NCBI RefSeq assembly: GCF_900187975.1
Contig: NZ_FZPC01000010.1
Span: forward strand, 1 to 64,000
DNA length: 64,000 nt
From: Pseudomonas delhiensis
GTDB lineage: Bacteria > Pseudomonadota > Gammaproteobacteria > Pseudomonadales > Pseudomonadaceae
Direction of reading: 5' to 3'
This document shows, one piece after another, positions 38,959-49,554 of this stretch. A program made the position numbers and the translations under genes. The stretch's first letter is position 1; every line of letters starts with the position of its first letter. Below the pieces are notes generated by a model. The model saw only the letters and a list, made by a program, of their open reading frames with translations. It was not told the origin of the DNA and ran no database searches.

Positions 38959-40366
38959 GGCGCCACGGCGCCTGGCCCTGCCCGGTTCCGGCAGCCTGCG
39001 CTGGCGCCTGCTGTGGCGCCTGGGCGGGCTGCTGCTGGTGCTGTTGCTGCTGGGCAGCCTGACCACCTACCAGCGCGCCCGCCACGCCTCGGACATCGCC
39101 TACGACCGCACCCTGCTGGCCTCGGCGCGGAACATCGCCGACGGCCTCTACGACAGCGACGGCATGCTGCGCGCCAACGTGCCCTACGTGGCCCTGGACA
39201 GCTTCGCCTACGACAGCGCGGGGCGCATCTTCTACCAGGTGATCGACACCCGCGGGCAGTCCATCTCCGGCTACGAGAACCTGCCGGCGCCGCCCTCCGG
39301 CACCCCGCGCACCGACGACTACCCGGCGCTGGCGCGCTTCTACGACAGCGAGTACCAGGGCCAGGGCGTGCGCGTGGTCAGCCTGCTGCAGCCGGTCAGC
39401 CAGCCGACGGTCAACGGCATGGCCGAGATCCGCGTGGCCGAGACCCTCGGCGCGCGCGAGCGCCTGGCCCGCGACCTGCTCACCGACACCCTGCTGAACC
39501 TGGCGCTGTCGGCGCTGGCCGCGCTGGTCATGGTCTGGTACGCGGTGAGCGCCGGCCTGCGCCCCCTCGACCGCCTGCGCGCGGCCGTGGAGGAGCGCCA
39601 GGCGGACGACCTGCGGCCCCTGCCGCAGGTGGCGGTGCAGCGCGAGCTGCGCCCGCTGGTGGCGGCGCTGAACCATTTCACGGTGCGCCTGCGCAACCTG
39701 TTCGAGCGCCAGTCGCAGTTCATCGCCGAAGCCTCCCACGAGCTGCGCACGCCGCTGGCGGCGCTCAAGGCGCGGCTGGAACTGGGCCTGCGCGAGCGGG
39801 AGCCGCAGCGCTGGCGCGAGACCCTGGAAGAGGCGGTGCAGTACACGGACCGTGTTACCGGGCTGGCCAACCAGCTGCTGTCGCTGGCGCGGGTGGAAAG
39901 CGGCGCCCGGGCCATCGCCGAGGGCGGTGGCGAGGCCATCGAACTGGGGGGCCTGGCGCGGGAGCAGGGCATGGTGCTGGCGCCGCTGGCCCACGCGCGC
40001 GGCGTGGCCCTGGCCCTGGAGGCCGAGCGGCCGGTGTGGATCAAGGGCGACCCGACGCTGCTCCATGAACTGCTCGACAACCTGGTGGGCAACGCCCTGG
40101 CCCATGCCGCCGGCAACGTGGTGATCCGCGTCGGCCCGCCGGGCGTGCTGGAGGTCGAGGACGACGGCCCGGGCATCCCGGCGGAGGAGCGCGACAAGGT
40201 CTTCGGCCGCTTCTACCGCAAGCGCCAGGAAGGCACCGGGCTGGGCCTGGCGATCGTCGGGGAGATCTGCGCCGCGCACCGGGCGCGCATCGAACTGGCC
40301 CATGGCGAGTTGGGCGGGTTGCTGGTGCGGGTGAGTTTTCCCGCCGAAGAGCAGCAGGCCGTCTAG
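38951..40366 (+). CDS. tctE: Sensor histidine kinase TctE
   Basis: A 471-residue histidine kinase. Two hydrophobic segments (about residues 24-40 and 180-198) flank a periplasmic sensor domain that matches the double-PAS-like 2CSK_N type found in TctE. The cytoplasmic part contains the H-box EASHELRTPLAALKARL, the N-box (LLDNLVGNALAHA), DDGPGIP and GTGLGLAIV. Together with TctD it should sense citrate-type tricarboxylates. The start overlaps tctD, indicating coupled translation. Confidence 0.96.
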   Translation: MPEAPRRLALPGSGSLRWRLLWRLGGLLLVLLLLGSLTTYQRARHASDIAYDRTLLASARNIADGLYDSDGMLRANVPYVALDSFAYDSAGRIFYQVIDTRGQSISGYENLPAPPSGTPRTDDYPALARFYDSEYQGQGVRVVSLLQPVSQPTVNGMAEIRVAETLGARERLARDLLTDTLLNLALSALAALVMVWYAVSAGLRPLDRLRAAVEERQADDLRPLPQVAVQRELRPLVAALNHFTVRLRNLFERQSQFIAEASHELRTPLAALKARLELGLREREPQRWRETLEEAVQYTDRVTGLANQLLSLARVESGARAIAEGGGEAIELGGLAREQGMVLAPLAHARGVALALEAERPVWIKGDPTLLHELLDNLVGNALAHAAGNVVIRVGPPGVLEVEDDGPGIPAEERDKVFGRFYRKRQEGTGLGLAIVGEICAAHRARIELAHGELGGLLVRVSFPAEEQQAV

Positions 40367-40394
40367 GCCCCATCGTTGGCTGGAACACCGGAAT

Positions 40395-40505
40395 GGCGGA
40401 TAACGCTGTAGGCGTTATGCGCCCTACGGGGGGAATGCCATGCCTCACAGCAATCTGTAGGAGCGCGCTCTGCCCGCGATTTCGCGCGCAGGGCGCGCTC
40501 CTACA
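40395..40505. repeat. REP-like palindromes, both families
   Basis: A second-family palindrome (GGCGGATAAC...GCGCCCTAC, 40395-40427) is followed by a complete TGTAGGAGCG...CGCTCCTACA pair at 40456-40505. They fill the space between convergent tctE and the HDOD gene. Confidence 0.85.
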
Positions 40506-40546
40506 AGGGAAACGCCGTGCCGCGTGGGTAGGCCTCTGCCGGCCCG

Positions 40547-41383
40547 TTACTGCAACATCCCCATCGCCGCTTCCATGGCCGCCGACAGGTCCTCGTCCTC
40601 GTTGAGGTTGGCCTGGGGGTCGATGCCCAGCTTGGCGAAGGAGGGGATGCTGCTCCAGTCCAGCTCGGTGAAGGGGTGCTGGCTGCCCAGGTAGCTCTGC
40701 AGGGTGGCGACCTGGACGATGTCCACGTAGTCGGCCTTGGCGGAGTCGCGGGTGAAGTCCAGGTAGTGGCCGGGCACTTCGGCGATGGGCGCGGGGAATT
40801 CCCAGGCCTTGAGGATGCGGTCGCCGATGACCGGGTGGATGCGCTCGATCACGTGGTTGAGGCTGATGGAGTCGGCCAGCAGCTCGCCGTTCTCCTCGGC
40901 GTAGGTGAGGATCGGCAGCACGCCGATCTGGTGCACCAGGCCGGCGAGGGTCGCCTGGTCGGGCATCAGCCGGGTGTAGTGGCGGCACAGCGCGTGGCAG
41001 ATGCCGGCGACCTCGACGCTCTTGTTCCACACCTCGCGCATCTTGCGGTCGACCACGTCGGAGGTGGCCTGGAACATCTGCTCCATGGCCAGGCCCGTGG
41101 CCAGGTTGCTGGTGTAGTTGATGCCCAGGCGGCCGATGGCCATCTGCAGGTCGGTGATTTCCTTGTTGGTGCGCAGCAGCGGGCTGTTCACCACCTTGAT
41201 GATGCGCGCGGTGAGCGCGGCGTCGTTGCCGATCACCCGGGCCAGGTCATGGATGCTGACGTCCGGGTCCTCCGCCGCCTCGCGGACCCGCAGCGCCACC
41301 TCGGGCAGGGTGGGCAGCACCAGTTCGTCGTTGTCGATGGCCCGCAGCAGTTCCTGTTGTACTTTTTCGGCAAGCTTGCTCAT
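40547..41383 (-). CDS. HDOD domain protein
   Basis: A 278-residue single-domain HDOD protein. NDELVLPTLPEVALRVREAA and IGNDAALTARIIKVVNSPLL are the family hallmarks, followed by LAGLVHQIGVLPIL (residual HD-type motif lacking the complete HD dyad). HDOD proteins are non-catalytic relatives of HD-GYP domains and act in signalling, often tied to motility or stress. No catalytic or sensory domain is fused to it. It lies 48 bases downstream of ygfZ on the same strand. Confidence 0.9.
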   Translation of the reverse strand: MSKLAEKVQQELLRAIDNDELVLPTLPEVALRVREAAEDPDVSIHDLARVIGNDAALTARIIKVVNSPLLRTNKEITDLQMAIGRLGINYTSNLATGLAMEQMFQATSDVVDRKMREVWNKSVEVAGICHALCRHYTRLMPDQATLAGLVHQIGVLPILTYAEENGELLADSISLNHVIERIHPVIGDRILKAWEFPAPIAEVPGHYLDFTRDSAKADYVDIVQVATLQSYLGSQHPFTELDWSSIPSFAKLGIDPQANLNEDEDLSAAMEAAMGMLQ

Positions 41384-41431
41384 GACGTTTCCTTGAGGGA
41401 CGCCGGGCTCCCCACCCGGCAGGCGATTCGG

Positions 41432-42376
41432 TCAGCGCTGGATCTCGCGGTCGCTGTCCAGCACGTAGGGCAGCGTCAGCAGGCGCAGGGCCGGGCCGTC
41501 CTCGGCCTGGCCGAGGCGCACGCGGCCGTCGGCCACGGCGTCGTCCTGCAGCACCGCCAGCAGCTCGATGCCTTCGGCGGCACGGGCGGCCAGCACCACT
41601 TCGCCGACGCTGCTGCCGTGCACCGGCGAGAACAGCGCGGCGCCCGGCTCGGGCAGCTCGGCGGCGTCCAGCGCCAGGCGGTGCAGGCGGCGCTTGAGGC
41701 GGCCGAGGTACTGCATGCGCGCGACGATTTCCTGGCCGGTGTAGCAGCCCTTCCTGAAGCTCACGCCGCCGACCGCCTGCAGGTTGATCATCTGCGGGAT
41801 GAACAGCTCGCGGGTGGCGCCGAAGACCTGGCCGACACCGGCGCGCACCTGGCCCAGCAGCCAGTCGTTGAGGCTGCCTTCGCCCAGGCCGGCGTCCAGT
41901 GCCTCGCGCACTTCGCCGGCGCGGGCCGCCGGTACCCAGAGTTCGGCGCGGCCATGGCCAAGGCTGATCGCCAGCAGGTCGCCGTTGCGCGCCACGCGGT
42001 CGGCCTCGGCGGGCAGGTCCAGGCCGAGGCCGGCGAGCACGGCGTCGCCGCCGCTCAGGCCGAAGCGGACCCAGTCGGCGCTGGCGTCGCCCAGGCTGGC
42101 CTTGGAGAACACGGCGTATTTCTTCAGGTCCGCCAGTTGCCCTTCCAGCAGCTCGGCGGCCAGCGCCAGCAGGTAGCCGTCGCCCTCGGCGACGATGCGG
42201 AAGCTGGAGGTCATGCGCCCCTTGGGCGTGCAGCGGCCGCCCAGGCTCGAGGTGCTGGCGTCGAGGTAGTTGAGGTTGCAGGTCAGCTGGCCCTGCAGGA
42301 ACTTGGCGGCGTCCGCGCCACGGACGGCGAGGACTCCTTCGTGGGTCAGGGCGGTGTAGAACGCGGAATCGGCCAT
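41432..42376 (-). CDS. ygfZ: tRNA-modifying/Fe-S assembly folate protein YgfZ
   Basis: YgfZ is a folate-binding protein of the aminomethyltransferase fold that supports Fe-S cluster enzymes, including MiaB. The 314-residue product contains the invariant KGCYTGQE (with Cys) and HEGVLAVRGADAAKFLQGQL at the N-terminus. The start MADSAF is chosen from recalled Pseudomonas homologues; an in-frame ATG at 42409 would add 11 residues and cannot be excluded, as neither has an obvious Shine-Dalgarno. It is divergent from sdhE, the arrangement I know from Pseudomonas. Confidence 0.93.
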   Translation of the reverse strand: MADSAFYTALTHEGVLAVRGADAAKFLQGQLTCNLNYLDASTSSLGGRCTPKGRMTSSFRIVAEGDGYLLALAAELLEGQLADLKKYAVFSKASLGDASADWVRFGLSGGDAVLAGLGLDLPAEADRVARNGDLLAISLGHGRAELWVPAARAGEVREALDAGLGEGSLNDWLLGQVRAGVGQVFGATRELFIPQMINLQAVGGVSFRKGCYTGQEIVARMQYLGRLKRRLHRLALDAAELPEPGAALFSPVHGSSVGEVVLAARAAEGIELLAVLQDDAVADGRVRLGQAEDGPALRLLTLPYVLDSDREIQR

Positions 42377-42539
42377 TGCGGGTCGCTGGAAGAAAGTTAG
42401 GCTTGCCATGATAGAGCCGGGGCCCGCGCTTGTCAGCGGGTGCCGCCGGGCGAGGGCATGCGTATAATGCCGCTCGCTTCACGGAATCCGGCAGGCGCCG
42501 CGCCGTGGGGTTTCCGATGTAGCGCCGAGGACCCGCAGA

Positions 42540-42794
42540 ATGACCGACGAAATCGAACTGAAACGACTCTTCTGGCACAGCCGCCGCGGCATGCTGGAGC
42601 TGGACGTGCTGCTGGTGCCTTTCGTGCAGGAGGTCTACCCGGGCCTGGACGCCGAGAACCAGGCGCGCTTCCGCAAGCTGCTCGAGTGCGAGGACCAGGA
42701 CATGTTCGGCTGGTTCATGCAGCGCGGCGAGCCGGAAGACGCCGACCTGCGCCACATCGTGCGCATGATCCTGGCCCGTGTCCAACCGGATTGA
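42540..42794 (+). CDS. sdhE: FAD assembly factor SdhE
   Basis: SdhE helps attach FAD covalently to the succinate dehydrogenase flavoprotein. The 84-residue protein contains the key [11 protein letters not shown] motif, in which the RGxxE residues contact the flavoprotein. It is followed with a 17-base overlap by ygfX, whose GTG start lies within the end of sdhE, and the two are usually linked. The start follows GACCCGCAGA. Confidence 0.95.
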   Translation: MTDEIELKRLFWHSRRGMLELDVLLVPFVQEVYPGLDAENQARFRKLLECEDQDMFGWFMQRGEPEDADLRHIVRMILARVQPD

Positions 42795-43230
42795 GGCCTT
42801 CGAATGCCGCTGGCGGCCGTCCCGACGGTTGCTGGCGGCCTACCTGGCGAGCCTGGCGCTCGCCGTGGCGGCGCTGAGCCTGGCCGCCCTTTCCGCCTTC
42901 TGGCAGGCCCTGGGCCTGCTGCTCTGCCTGGGCCACGCCCTGTGGGTGCTGCCGCGCCAGGTCCTGCTGCGTAGCCGCCATGCCTACCGCGCCCTGCGCC
43001 ACGATGCCGACGGCTGGCAGCTGTGGAGCCCGGCCGGCGGCTGGCAGGCGGTGCAACTGCGCGCCGACAGCCTCGCGCTGCCGGCGCTGATCGTGCTGCG
43101 TTTCCACCTGCCGGGTAGCCGCCTGGGCCGCGGCCTGTGCCTGCCGCCCGACAGCCTGGCGGCGGAGGCCCACCGCCGCCTGCGCGTGCGGCTGCGCTTC
43201 AGCCGCGGCCGCTGGGCGCCGCCGCGCTAG
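42778..43230 (+). CDS. YgfX-type inner-membrane protein
   Basis: A 150-residue protein with two adjacent hydrophobic helices (about residues 17-60) and a basic C-terminal tail. It fits the YgfX family, called CptA in E. coli, where it was proposed as toxin to SdhE-like YgfY and later as a membrane partner of SdhE. The start is GTG at 42778 within sdhE. The stop is separated from the convergent pdxA2 stop by only two bases, with no terminator in between. Confidence 0.82.
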   Translation: MSNRIEAFECRWRPSRRLLAAYLASLALAVAALSLAALSAFWQALGLLLCLGHALWVLPRQVLLRSRHAYRALRHDADGWQLWSPAGGWQAVQLRADSLALPALIVLRFHLPGSRLGRGLCLPPDSLAAEAHRRLRVRLRFSRGRWAPPR

Positions 43231-43232
43231 CC

Positions 43233-44234
43233 TCAGCGCGGCCTGTTCGCCAGTTCCGCGCCCTGGCGCAGCGCCTCCAGCAGGCTGCGTTCGTCGGCGA
43301 GCCCCTTGCCGGCGATGTCGAAGGCGGTCCCGTGGTCCACCGAGGTGCGCACCACGTCCAGGCCGACCGTGACGTTCACCCCGGCTTCCAGCCCGAGCAC
43401 CTTCACCGGGCCGTGCCCCTGGTCGTGGTACATGGCCACCACCAGGTCGAAGTCGCCGCGGCCGGCGCGGTAGAACAGGGTGTCGGCCGGCAGCGGGCCG
43501 GTGACGTCCAGCCCCCGCGCCTGCAGCAGGCTGACGGCGGGGATGATCTTCTCTTCCTCCTCGCCGTAGCCGAACAGGCCGTTCTCCCCGGCGTGGGGGT
43601 TGATGCCGCAGACGCCGATGCGTGGCTGTGGGATGCCGGAGCGTACCAGCGTCTCGTGGCCGCGTTCGATGGTGCGCTGCACCAGGCCGGGCTCGATGCG
43701 GCGTATGGCGTCGATGATGCCGATGTGGGTGGTGACGTGGATGACCCGCAGCTTGGGGGCCACCAGCATCATCGAGACCTCGTCGACGTGGGTCAGGTGG
43801 GCGAGCAGCTCGGTGTGGCCGGGGAACTTGTGGCCGCCGGCATGCAGGGCCTCCTTGTTCAGCGGGGCGGTGCAGATGGCGTCGATCTTCCCGGCCTTGG
43901 CCAGCTCCACCGCGCGGGCGATGAACTGGTAGGCCGCATCCCCCGCCACGGCGGACAGCACGCCGAACGGCAGGTCGTCGGGGATGAGGCCGAGGTCGAT
44001 GCAGTCGATCACGCCCGGCTCGAAGCGGGCGTCGTCGGCATCCTCGATGCGCCTTACCCGGGCCAGCCCGCCGAGCAGCCGGTCGGCCTTCTCCAGGCGC
44101 TGCGCATCGCCGATCACCAGGGGCCGGCAGAATCGGTGAAGCCCGGCGCTGGCCAGGCTCTTGACGATGATCTCCGGTCCGACGCCGGCCGCGTCGCCCA
44201 TGGTGATGCCGATTACGGGAAGATAGTTGTTCAT
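43233..44234 (-). CDS. pdxA2: PdxA2-type dehydrogenase (four-carbon acid phosphate)
   Basis: A 333-residue member of the PdxA family starting MNNYLPVIGITMGDAAGVGP. Metal-binding histidines appear in GHTELLAHL and YHDQGHGPVKVLG. Pairing with a DUF1537 kinase points to the PdxA2 group, which oxidises D-threonate 4-phosphate or D-erythronate 4-phosphate with decarboxylation to dihydroxyacetone phosphate, rather than to the pyridoxine enzyme PdxA. Which epimer is used cannot be read from sequence. It is the last gene of the cassette, 18 bases after the kinase. Confidence 0.9.
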   Translation of the reverse strand: MNNYLPVIGITMGDAAGVGPEIIVKSLASAGLHRFCRPLVIGDAQRLEKADRLLGGLARVRRIEDADDARFEPGVIDCIDLGLIPDDLPFGVLSAVAGDAAYQFIARAVELAKAGKIDAICTAPLNKEALHAGGHKFPGHTELLAHLTHVDEVSMMLVAPKLRVIHVTTHIGIIDAIRRIEPGLVQRTIERGHETLVRSGIPQPRIGVCGINPHAGENGLFGYGEEEEKIIPAVSLLQARGLDVTGPLPADTLFYRAGRGDFDLVVAMYHDQGHGPVKVLGLEAGVNVTVGLDVVRTSVDHGTAFDIAGKGLADERSLLEALRQGAELANRPR

Positions 44235-44252
44235 GGGTGGGACACTCTGAAT

Positions 44253-45497
44253 TCAGGAGGGGGACTGTTGCGCGTCGTGCAGGTGGCGCCACGCGCGATA
44301 GAGGGCTTCGGGGCTGCCGAAGGCGCCGGCCTTGGTGACGATGCCGGGGCGGTGGCCGCCCGACGGGGCCAGGGGGTGGCTGAGGACGCTGCCGGCCTCG
44401 ATCTCGCCGACTAGCTGCAGGCCGTCGATGCCGACCGCGCCGAGCATCGCCCGCGCCGTTTCGCCACCGGTGGCGACCAGGCCGCCGACGCGGTGGAAGT
44501 GCGGTTTCAGCAGGGCGGCGAGGTTGGCCGAGAGCAGGGCGCCTTCGGCGGGGTCGGGTTGCTCGTCGCGGCCGATGCGCAGCAGCAGGTCCAGGCCCTG
44601 TTCGAGCAGCGCGCCCACCTGCGCCTGCCATTCCGGCCAGGCGGGGTGGTCGCTGCCCTGGCGCAGCACCGCCGGTGGCAGGCTGAGCGGAAGGATGTCG
44701 CTGCGCCGTTGCAGCTCCTCGCATTGGCGGTCGGCGACGGCGGAAAGGCTTCCGGCCAGCACCACGGTCGCCAACTGCGAGGGGGCAGGCTCGGCCTTGC
44801 TTGGGGCCGGAGTAGAAGAGGGCGGCGGCACGTCCCTTATCTGCCTTGCCAGGCCCCCGGAGCCGACCCAGAACGCCCGCAGCTCCGGCTGCGCGGTTTC
44901 CCGGGCCAGCAGGCGCAGGTCCTCGGGTGTCTCGGCGTCGAAGATCAGGGCCTGGACGCCGCGTTCCTGGGCCGACTGGATGAGCCGGGGCAGTTGCCCG
45001 GCCGACTGGCGCAACTGCTCCAGGGCGCAGTGTTCCACGCGCAGCCCGGCGTCGCCGAGCATCCTGGCCATGTCGGCCGGCGCATCGGCATGCTCCAGGC
45101 GCCAGGTGTCGGTGCTTTCCAGCGGCGCGCCGTGCACCCGCACCTGGCCGTCGCGCACCGTGCGGCCCATTTCCGGAAAGGCCGGGGCGACCAGCGCCAG
45201 GCCCGCCAGGGGATGCAGCGCGGCGACTTCCGCGGCCCAGTTGCCGCGCAGGGTCGAGTCGATCTTCTTGTAGAGCCGCTGGCATGGCCTTGCCAGGGCA
45301 TGGAAGGCCGCGACGCTGCGCTGCGCGGCCTGTGCCGCGTCCAGGCGGCGGCTGTCGGTATCCACGGCGATGACCTGGACCTGCGCCTGCGTCGGCCGGG
45401 CATCGAGCATCACCAGGGTCGGCCAGCCCAGGCTGGCGAACCCTACGGCGCAGTCCGCCGCGCCGGACAGGTCGTCGGCGATGATCAGCATGTTCAT
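44253..45497 (-). CDS. dtnK: Four-carbon acid sugar kinase (DUF1537)
   Basis: A 414-residue DUF1537 kinase starting [20 protein letters not shown], with the N-terminal substrate domain and a C-terminal nucleotide-binding domain that shows [16 protein letters not shown]. Known members phosphorylate D-threonate (DtnK), D-erythronate (DenK) or related acids. The symbol reflects the neighbourhood with PdxA2; DenK is an equal alternative. It overlaps the permease by four bases (ATGA) and is followed by pdxA2. Confidence 0.87.
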   Translation of the reverse strand: MNMLIIADDLSGAADCAVGFASLGWPTLVMLDARPTQAQVQVIAVDTDSRRLDAAQAAQRSVAAFHALARPCQRLYKKIDSTLRGNWAAEVAALHPLAGLALVAPAFPEMGRTVRDGQVRVHGAPLESTDTWRLEHADAPADMARMLGDAGLRVEHCALEQLRQSAGQLPRLIQSAQERGVQALIFDAETPEDLRLLARETAQPELRAFWVGSGGLARQIRDVPPPSSTPAPSKAEPAPSQLATVVLAGSLSAVADRQCEELQRRSDILPLSLPPAVLRQGSDHPAWPEWQAQVGALLEQGLDLLLRIGRDEQPDPAEGALLSANLAALLKPHFHRVGGLVATGGETARAMLGAVGIDGLQLVGEIEAGSVLSHPLAPSGGHRPGIVTKAGAFGSPEALYRAWRHLHDAQQSPS

Positions 45498-46498
45498 CGG
45501 GGCGACTCCGGCGCCATCGAGGCGCGCTGCCCGGCGCTTTCGGCCCGCTGCCTGACGCGCTTGGCGAGGGTCGAGACGAGAATGGGCGTGAGGATGGCGG
45601 TGACCACCACGCAGGAGGCGACGAGCATGGTGGCGCTGGCGGCGGCCGGGGCGTAGACCGGGTTGGCGGCGGCGACCAGGGCCGGCACCGCCGCGGCATT
45701 GCCCGCCGTGGTGGCCGCCGCGGCGCCGGCGACGCCGGTGCCACCGGTCAGGCGGTCGGCGAAGTACAGCGGGATGCCGGTCAGCACCACCACCGCCACG
45801 CCCATCAGAAGGCCGAGCACGCCGGCCTGCCAGACCTTGTGCAGGTCCAGGCTGGCGCCCAGGGCGAGGGCGAAGAAGGGGATCAGCACCGGTACCGCCT
45901 TGCCGAGGAATTCGCGCATCTCGCGGTCCAGGTTGCCAATGAGAATGCCCAGCAGCAGCGGCAGTATCGCCCCCAGCAAGGTCGGCCAGGGGAAGGCCGA
46001 GAGCCCGGCGACGCCCAGGGTGAGCATGGTCAGGAAGGGGCCGGACTCCAGCGACATCACCGAGTAGGCGCCGACGTCCTCGGGGCGGCCGTACTGCCCC
46101 ATCAGCGCCATGTACAGGCCGCCGTTGGTGTCGTTCATCGCCGCCACCACGGCCAATGTGGACAGGCCGGCGAAGAACCCGGCCGAGATGGGCTGTTCCC
46201 CCAGGAACTGGCCGAGCAGGATGCCCAGGAGCATCGCCGTGCCGACCTTGGTGGCGAAGAGCGCGCCGCCCTTCTTCAGCAGGTAGGGCGTGGTGCGCAC
46301 GTTGATGCTCGCGCCCATGCAGACGTAGAACACCGCGAGTATGGGCAGCGCGCCGGTGAACAGGGCGTTGGTGAAGGAACCGAAGAATTTCGGCGTGTCC
46401 GGCGCGAAGGTGGCCACCAGCGAACCGAGCAGCAGCGGGACGATCATCATGCCGCCGGGGATGCGCTCGATCGTGCGCTTGATCGGGATCTGGATCAT
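45494..46498 (-). CDS. KdgT-type sugar-acid permease
   Basis: A 334-residue membrane protein of the 2-keto-3-deoxygluconate permease family. The start [20 protein letters not shown] is diagnostic, followed by ten or so hydrophobic segments and [20 protein letters not shown]. In this setting it most likely imports the aldonic acid that feeds the kinase rather than ketodeoxygluconate itself; this is inference. An in-frame ATG at 46603 lies in the operator region and is rejected. First gene of the cassette, overlapping dtnK by four bases. Confidence 0.87.
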   Translation of the reverse strand: MIQIPIKRTIERIPGGMMIVPLLLGSLVATFAPDTPKFFGSFTNALFTGALPILAVFYVCMGASINVRTTPYLLKKGGALFATKVGTAMLLGILLGQFLGEQPISAGFFAGLSTLAVVAAMNDTNGGLYMALMGQYGRPEDVGAYSVMSLESGPFLTMLTLGVAGLSAFPWPTLLGAILPLLLGILIGNLDREMREFLGKAVPVLIPFFALALGASLDLHKVWQAGVLGLLMGVAVVVLTGIPLYFADRLTGGTGVAGAAAATTAGNAAAVPALVAAANPVYAPAAASATMLVASCVVVTAILTPILVSTLAKRVRQRAESAGQRASMAPESPR

Positions 46499-46542
46499 GG
46501 GCAGGTACCTGTTCGTTCTTGTTCGACTTGTTATGGAGAGTG

Positions 46543-46644
46543 TTTGATCGAAACGCTCATAAATTTGATCGAATCGATCATCAGGATGCGATTTAAAGGA
46601 CATGAACTGCGCAAGTCAATCATGAGTTTGCGCATTTCGATCAA
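46543..46644. promoter_or_regulatory. Three TTTGATCGAA repeats, candidate DeoR-type operator
   Basis: TTTGATCGAA occurs at 46543-46552 and 46564-46573 and in inverted form (TTTCGATCAA) at 46635-46644. The first two are 21 bases apart, two helical turns. All three lie in the 207-base gap between the KdgT-type gene and the DeoR regulator gene downstream on the map, upstream of the cassette. AT-rich sequence (ATAAATTTGATC) here also fits a promoter. Confidence 0.6.
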
Positions 46645-46705
46645 GGGAAGGGGGCTAATGGTCGCGGGGCGAGACGGAGGGCCTCGCTTCGGCGGGCGGG
46701 CTGGC

Positions 46706-47482
46706 TCAGGCGCCGGCGACGGGGGCCAGTTCGACGGTGGCCGTGGCGAGCAGGCGGAAGGGTTCGAGCGTCCTGTCGTCCGGCGCCGAGGTGATCAGGC
46801 GCCATTCCCGCTCCAGCGGCGTCCAGTGCTGCTGGCGCGCGCGCCCCAGCTTCTCGGCGTCGGCCAGTATGTACACTTCGGCGGCCCGCCTGATCACGCA
46901 TTCCTTGAGGTAGGCCTGCTGGGCGCTGGCTTCGCAGAGGCCCAGCTCGGCGACGACGCCGTCGGCGCCGAGGAAGGCGCGGTCGAAGCTCAGCCGGCTC
47001 AGCGACAGTTCCGCCAGCGGGCCGAAGGTGCTCATGCCGGTGCTGCGCAGGTCGCCGCCGATCAGGGTGATCCGCACGCCCGGCGCATTGGCCAGCGCGC
47101 TGACCGCCAGCAGGTTGTTGGTGATCACGTGCACGTCCTGCAGCGCGCGCAGGTGCGCCGCCAGCGCGGCGCAGGTGGTGCCGCTGTCGAGGAAGATGCT
47201 GTCGCCCTCGCGGATGTGCGCGGCCGCGGCCCGGGCGATCGCCATCTTTTCCTCGCGGTGGCTGGCGTTGCGCTGCTCCAGGGTCGCTTCCGGCTCGTGG
47301 GTGCCGACCAGCGCGGTGGCCCCGCCGTGGGTCCGCACCAGCCGCCGCTGCCGGGCCAGCAGGCTGAGGTCGCGGCGCACGGTGGCTTCCGAAACGCCCA
47401 GGGCGGCGCCCAGTTCTTCCACGCTGGTGTCGCGGTGGCGAACGAGGTCGAGGATGGCGCGCTGGCGGTCGGTCGGTTTCAT
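46706..47482 (-). CDS. DeoR-family transcriptional regulator
   Basis: A 258-residue DeoR/GlpR-type repressor. The N-terminal winged HTH (KPTDRQRAILDLVRHRDTSV; then LGVSEATVRRDLSLLARQRR) is followed by the DeoRC effector domain with IFLDSGTTCAALAAHL and GADGV, which binds a phosphorylated sugar. It lies upstream of the permease-kinase-dehydrogenase cassette on the same strand and probably controls it through the TTTGATCGAA sites in the gap. The inducer would be the phosphorylated four-carbon acid or a product; unproven. Confidence 0.93.
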   Translation of the reverse strand: MKPTDRQRAILDLVRHRDTSVEELGAALGVSEATVRRDLSLLARQRRLVRTHGGATALVGTHEPEATLEQRNASHREEKMAIARAAAAHIREGDSIFLDSGTTCAALAAHLRALQDVHVITNNLLAVSALANAPGVRITLIGGDLRSTGMSTFGPLAELSLSRLSFDRAFLGADGVVAELGLCEASAQQAYLKECVIRRAAEVYILADAEKLGRARQQHWTPLEREWRLITSAPDDRTLEPFRLLATATVELAPVAGA

Positions 47483-47555
47483 GGCGGTCTCGCGGGGTTG
47501 TCGGGGCTGCCGGCTGGCCGCTGCGAAGGCCGCCCGCGGTGGCGGGCGGGGTGTT

Positions 47556-49160
<1,605 letters not shown>

Positions 49161-49186
49161 GCCCGGATTCCGATTGGTGGCGGCCT

Positions 49187-49213
49187 AGTATATAGAAGGG
49201 GGGATCGGCACAA
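49187..49213 (-). promoter_or_regulatory. Candidate nadB promoter
   Basis: On the minus strand TTGTGC (49213-49208), a 15-base spacer and TATACT (49192-49187) lie 27 bases before the nadB ATG. The -10 is good; the spacer is a little short. Confidence 0.45.
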
Positions 49214-49468
49214 TAGCGGCCCTGTGCCTGCCGCCGTATTTCTGGCGCAAGCCCCGGCGTTCATGCGCCAGGGGCGGCAGGTGGAACTATTTCAGTCTTT
49301 CCGGTTCTAACGGTGAATGTCCGAAGCCTTCTTCCAGCGGGGTTCCCGAAGGGCGAGAAGGCAGTGGTTGTTCGCCGATTGCAGTGAATTTTCAAGGGCT
49401 TGGACAATGGGTCCGGCCGGGTCGCGGCAAAGCGACAAAAAAACTGTGCGGCGTACGCTTGGAGGGGA

Positions 49469-49496
49469 GAACTTTTGCAAGACATCCGAGTCTATC
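49469..49496 (+). promoter_or_regulatory. Autoregulated AlgU (sigma-22) promoter of algU
   Basis: GAACTT (49469-49474), exactly 16 bases, and TCTATC (49491-49496) match the sigma-22 consensus GAACTT-N16-TCnnA except for the last base pattern, and match the known P1 promoter of P. aeruginosa algU closely. The algU ATG is 58 bases further on. Confidence 0.85.
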
Positions 49497-49554
49497 TTGG
49501 CAGAGCGATTCTGCAGGGTGCTCGCAGCTCCTCCGGGCTTGTTGAGGAGCATGC

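Larger units (their letters stand above)
49161..49554. other. nadB-algU intergenic region
   Basis: This 394-base gap holds the promoters of both genes. A 7-bp inverted repeat GCCTTCT...AGAAGGC (49326-49332 and 49356-49362) and a purine-rich stretch precede the AlgU-type promoter at 49469. In P. aeruginosa algU has several promoters in this interval; only the proximal autoregulated one is clear to me here. Confidence 0.7.

Noticed and set aside
42778-43230. sdhE-ygfX as a toxin-antitoxin system
   Set aside because: It was once proposed for the E. coli homologues, but SdhE is now established as a flavinylation factor; the context here gives no support for a toxin role.
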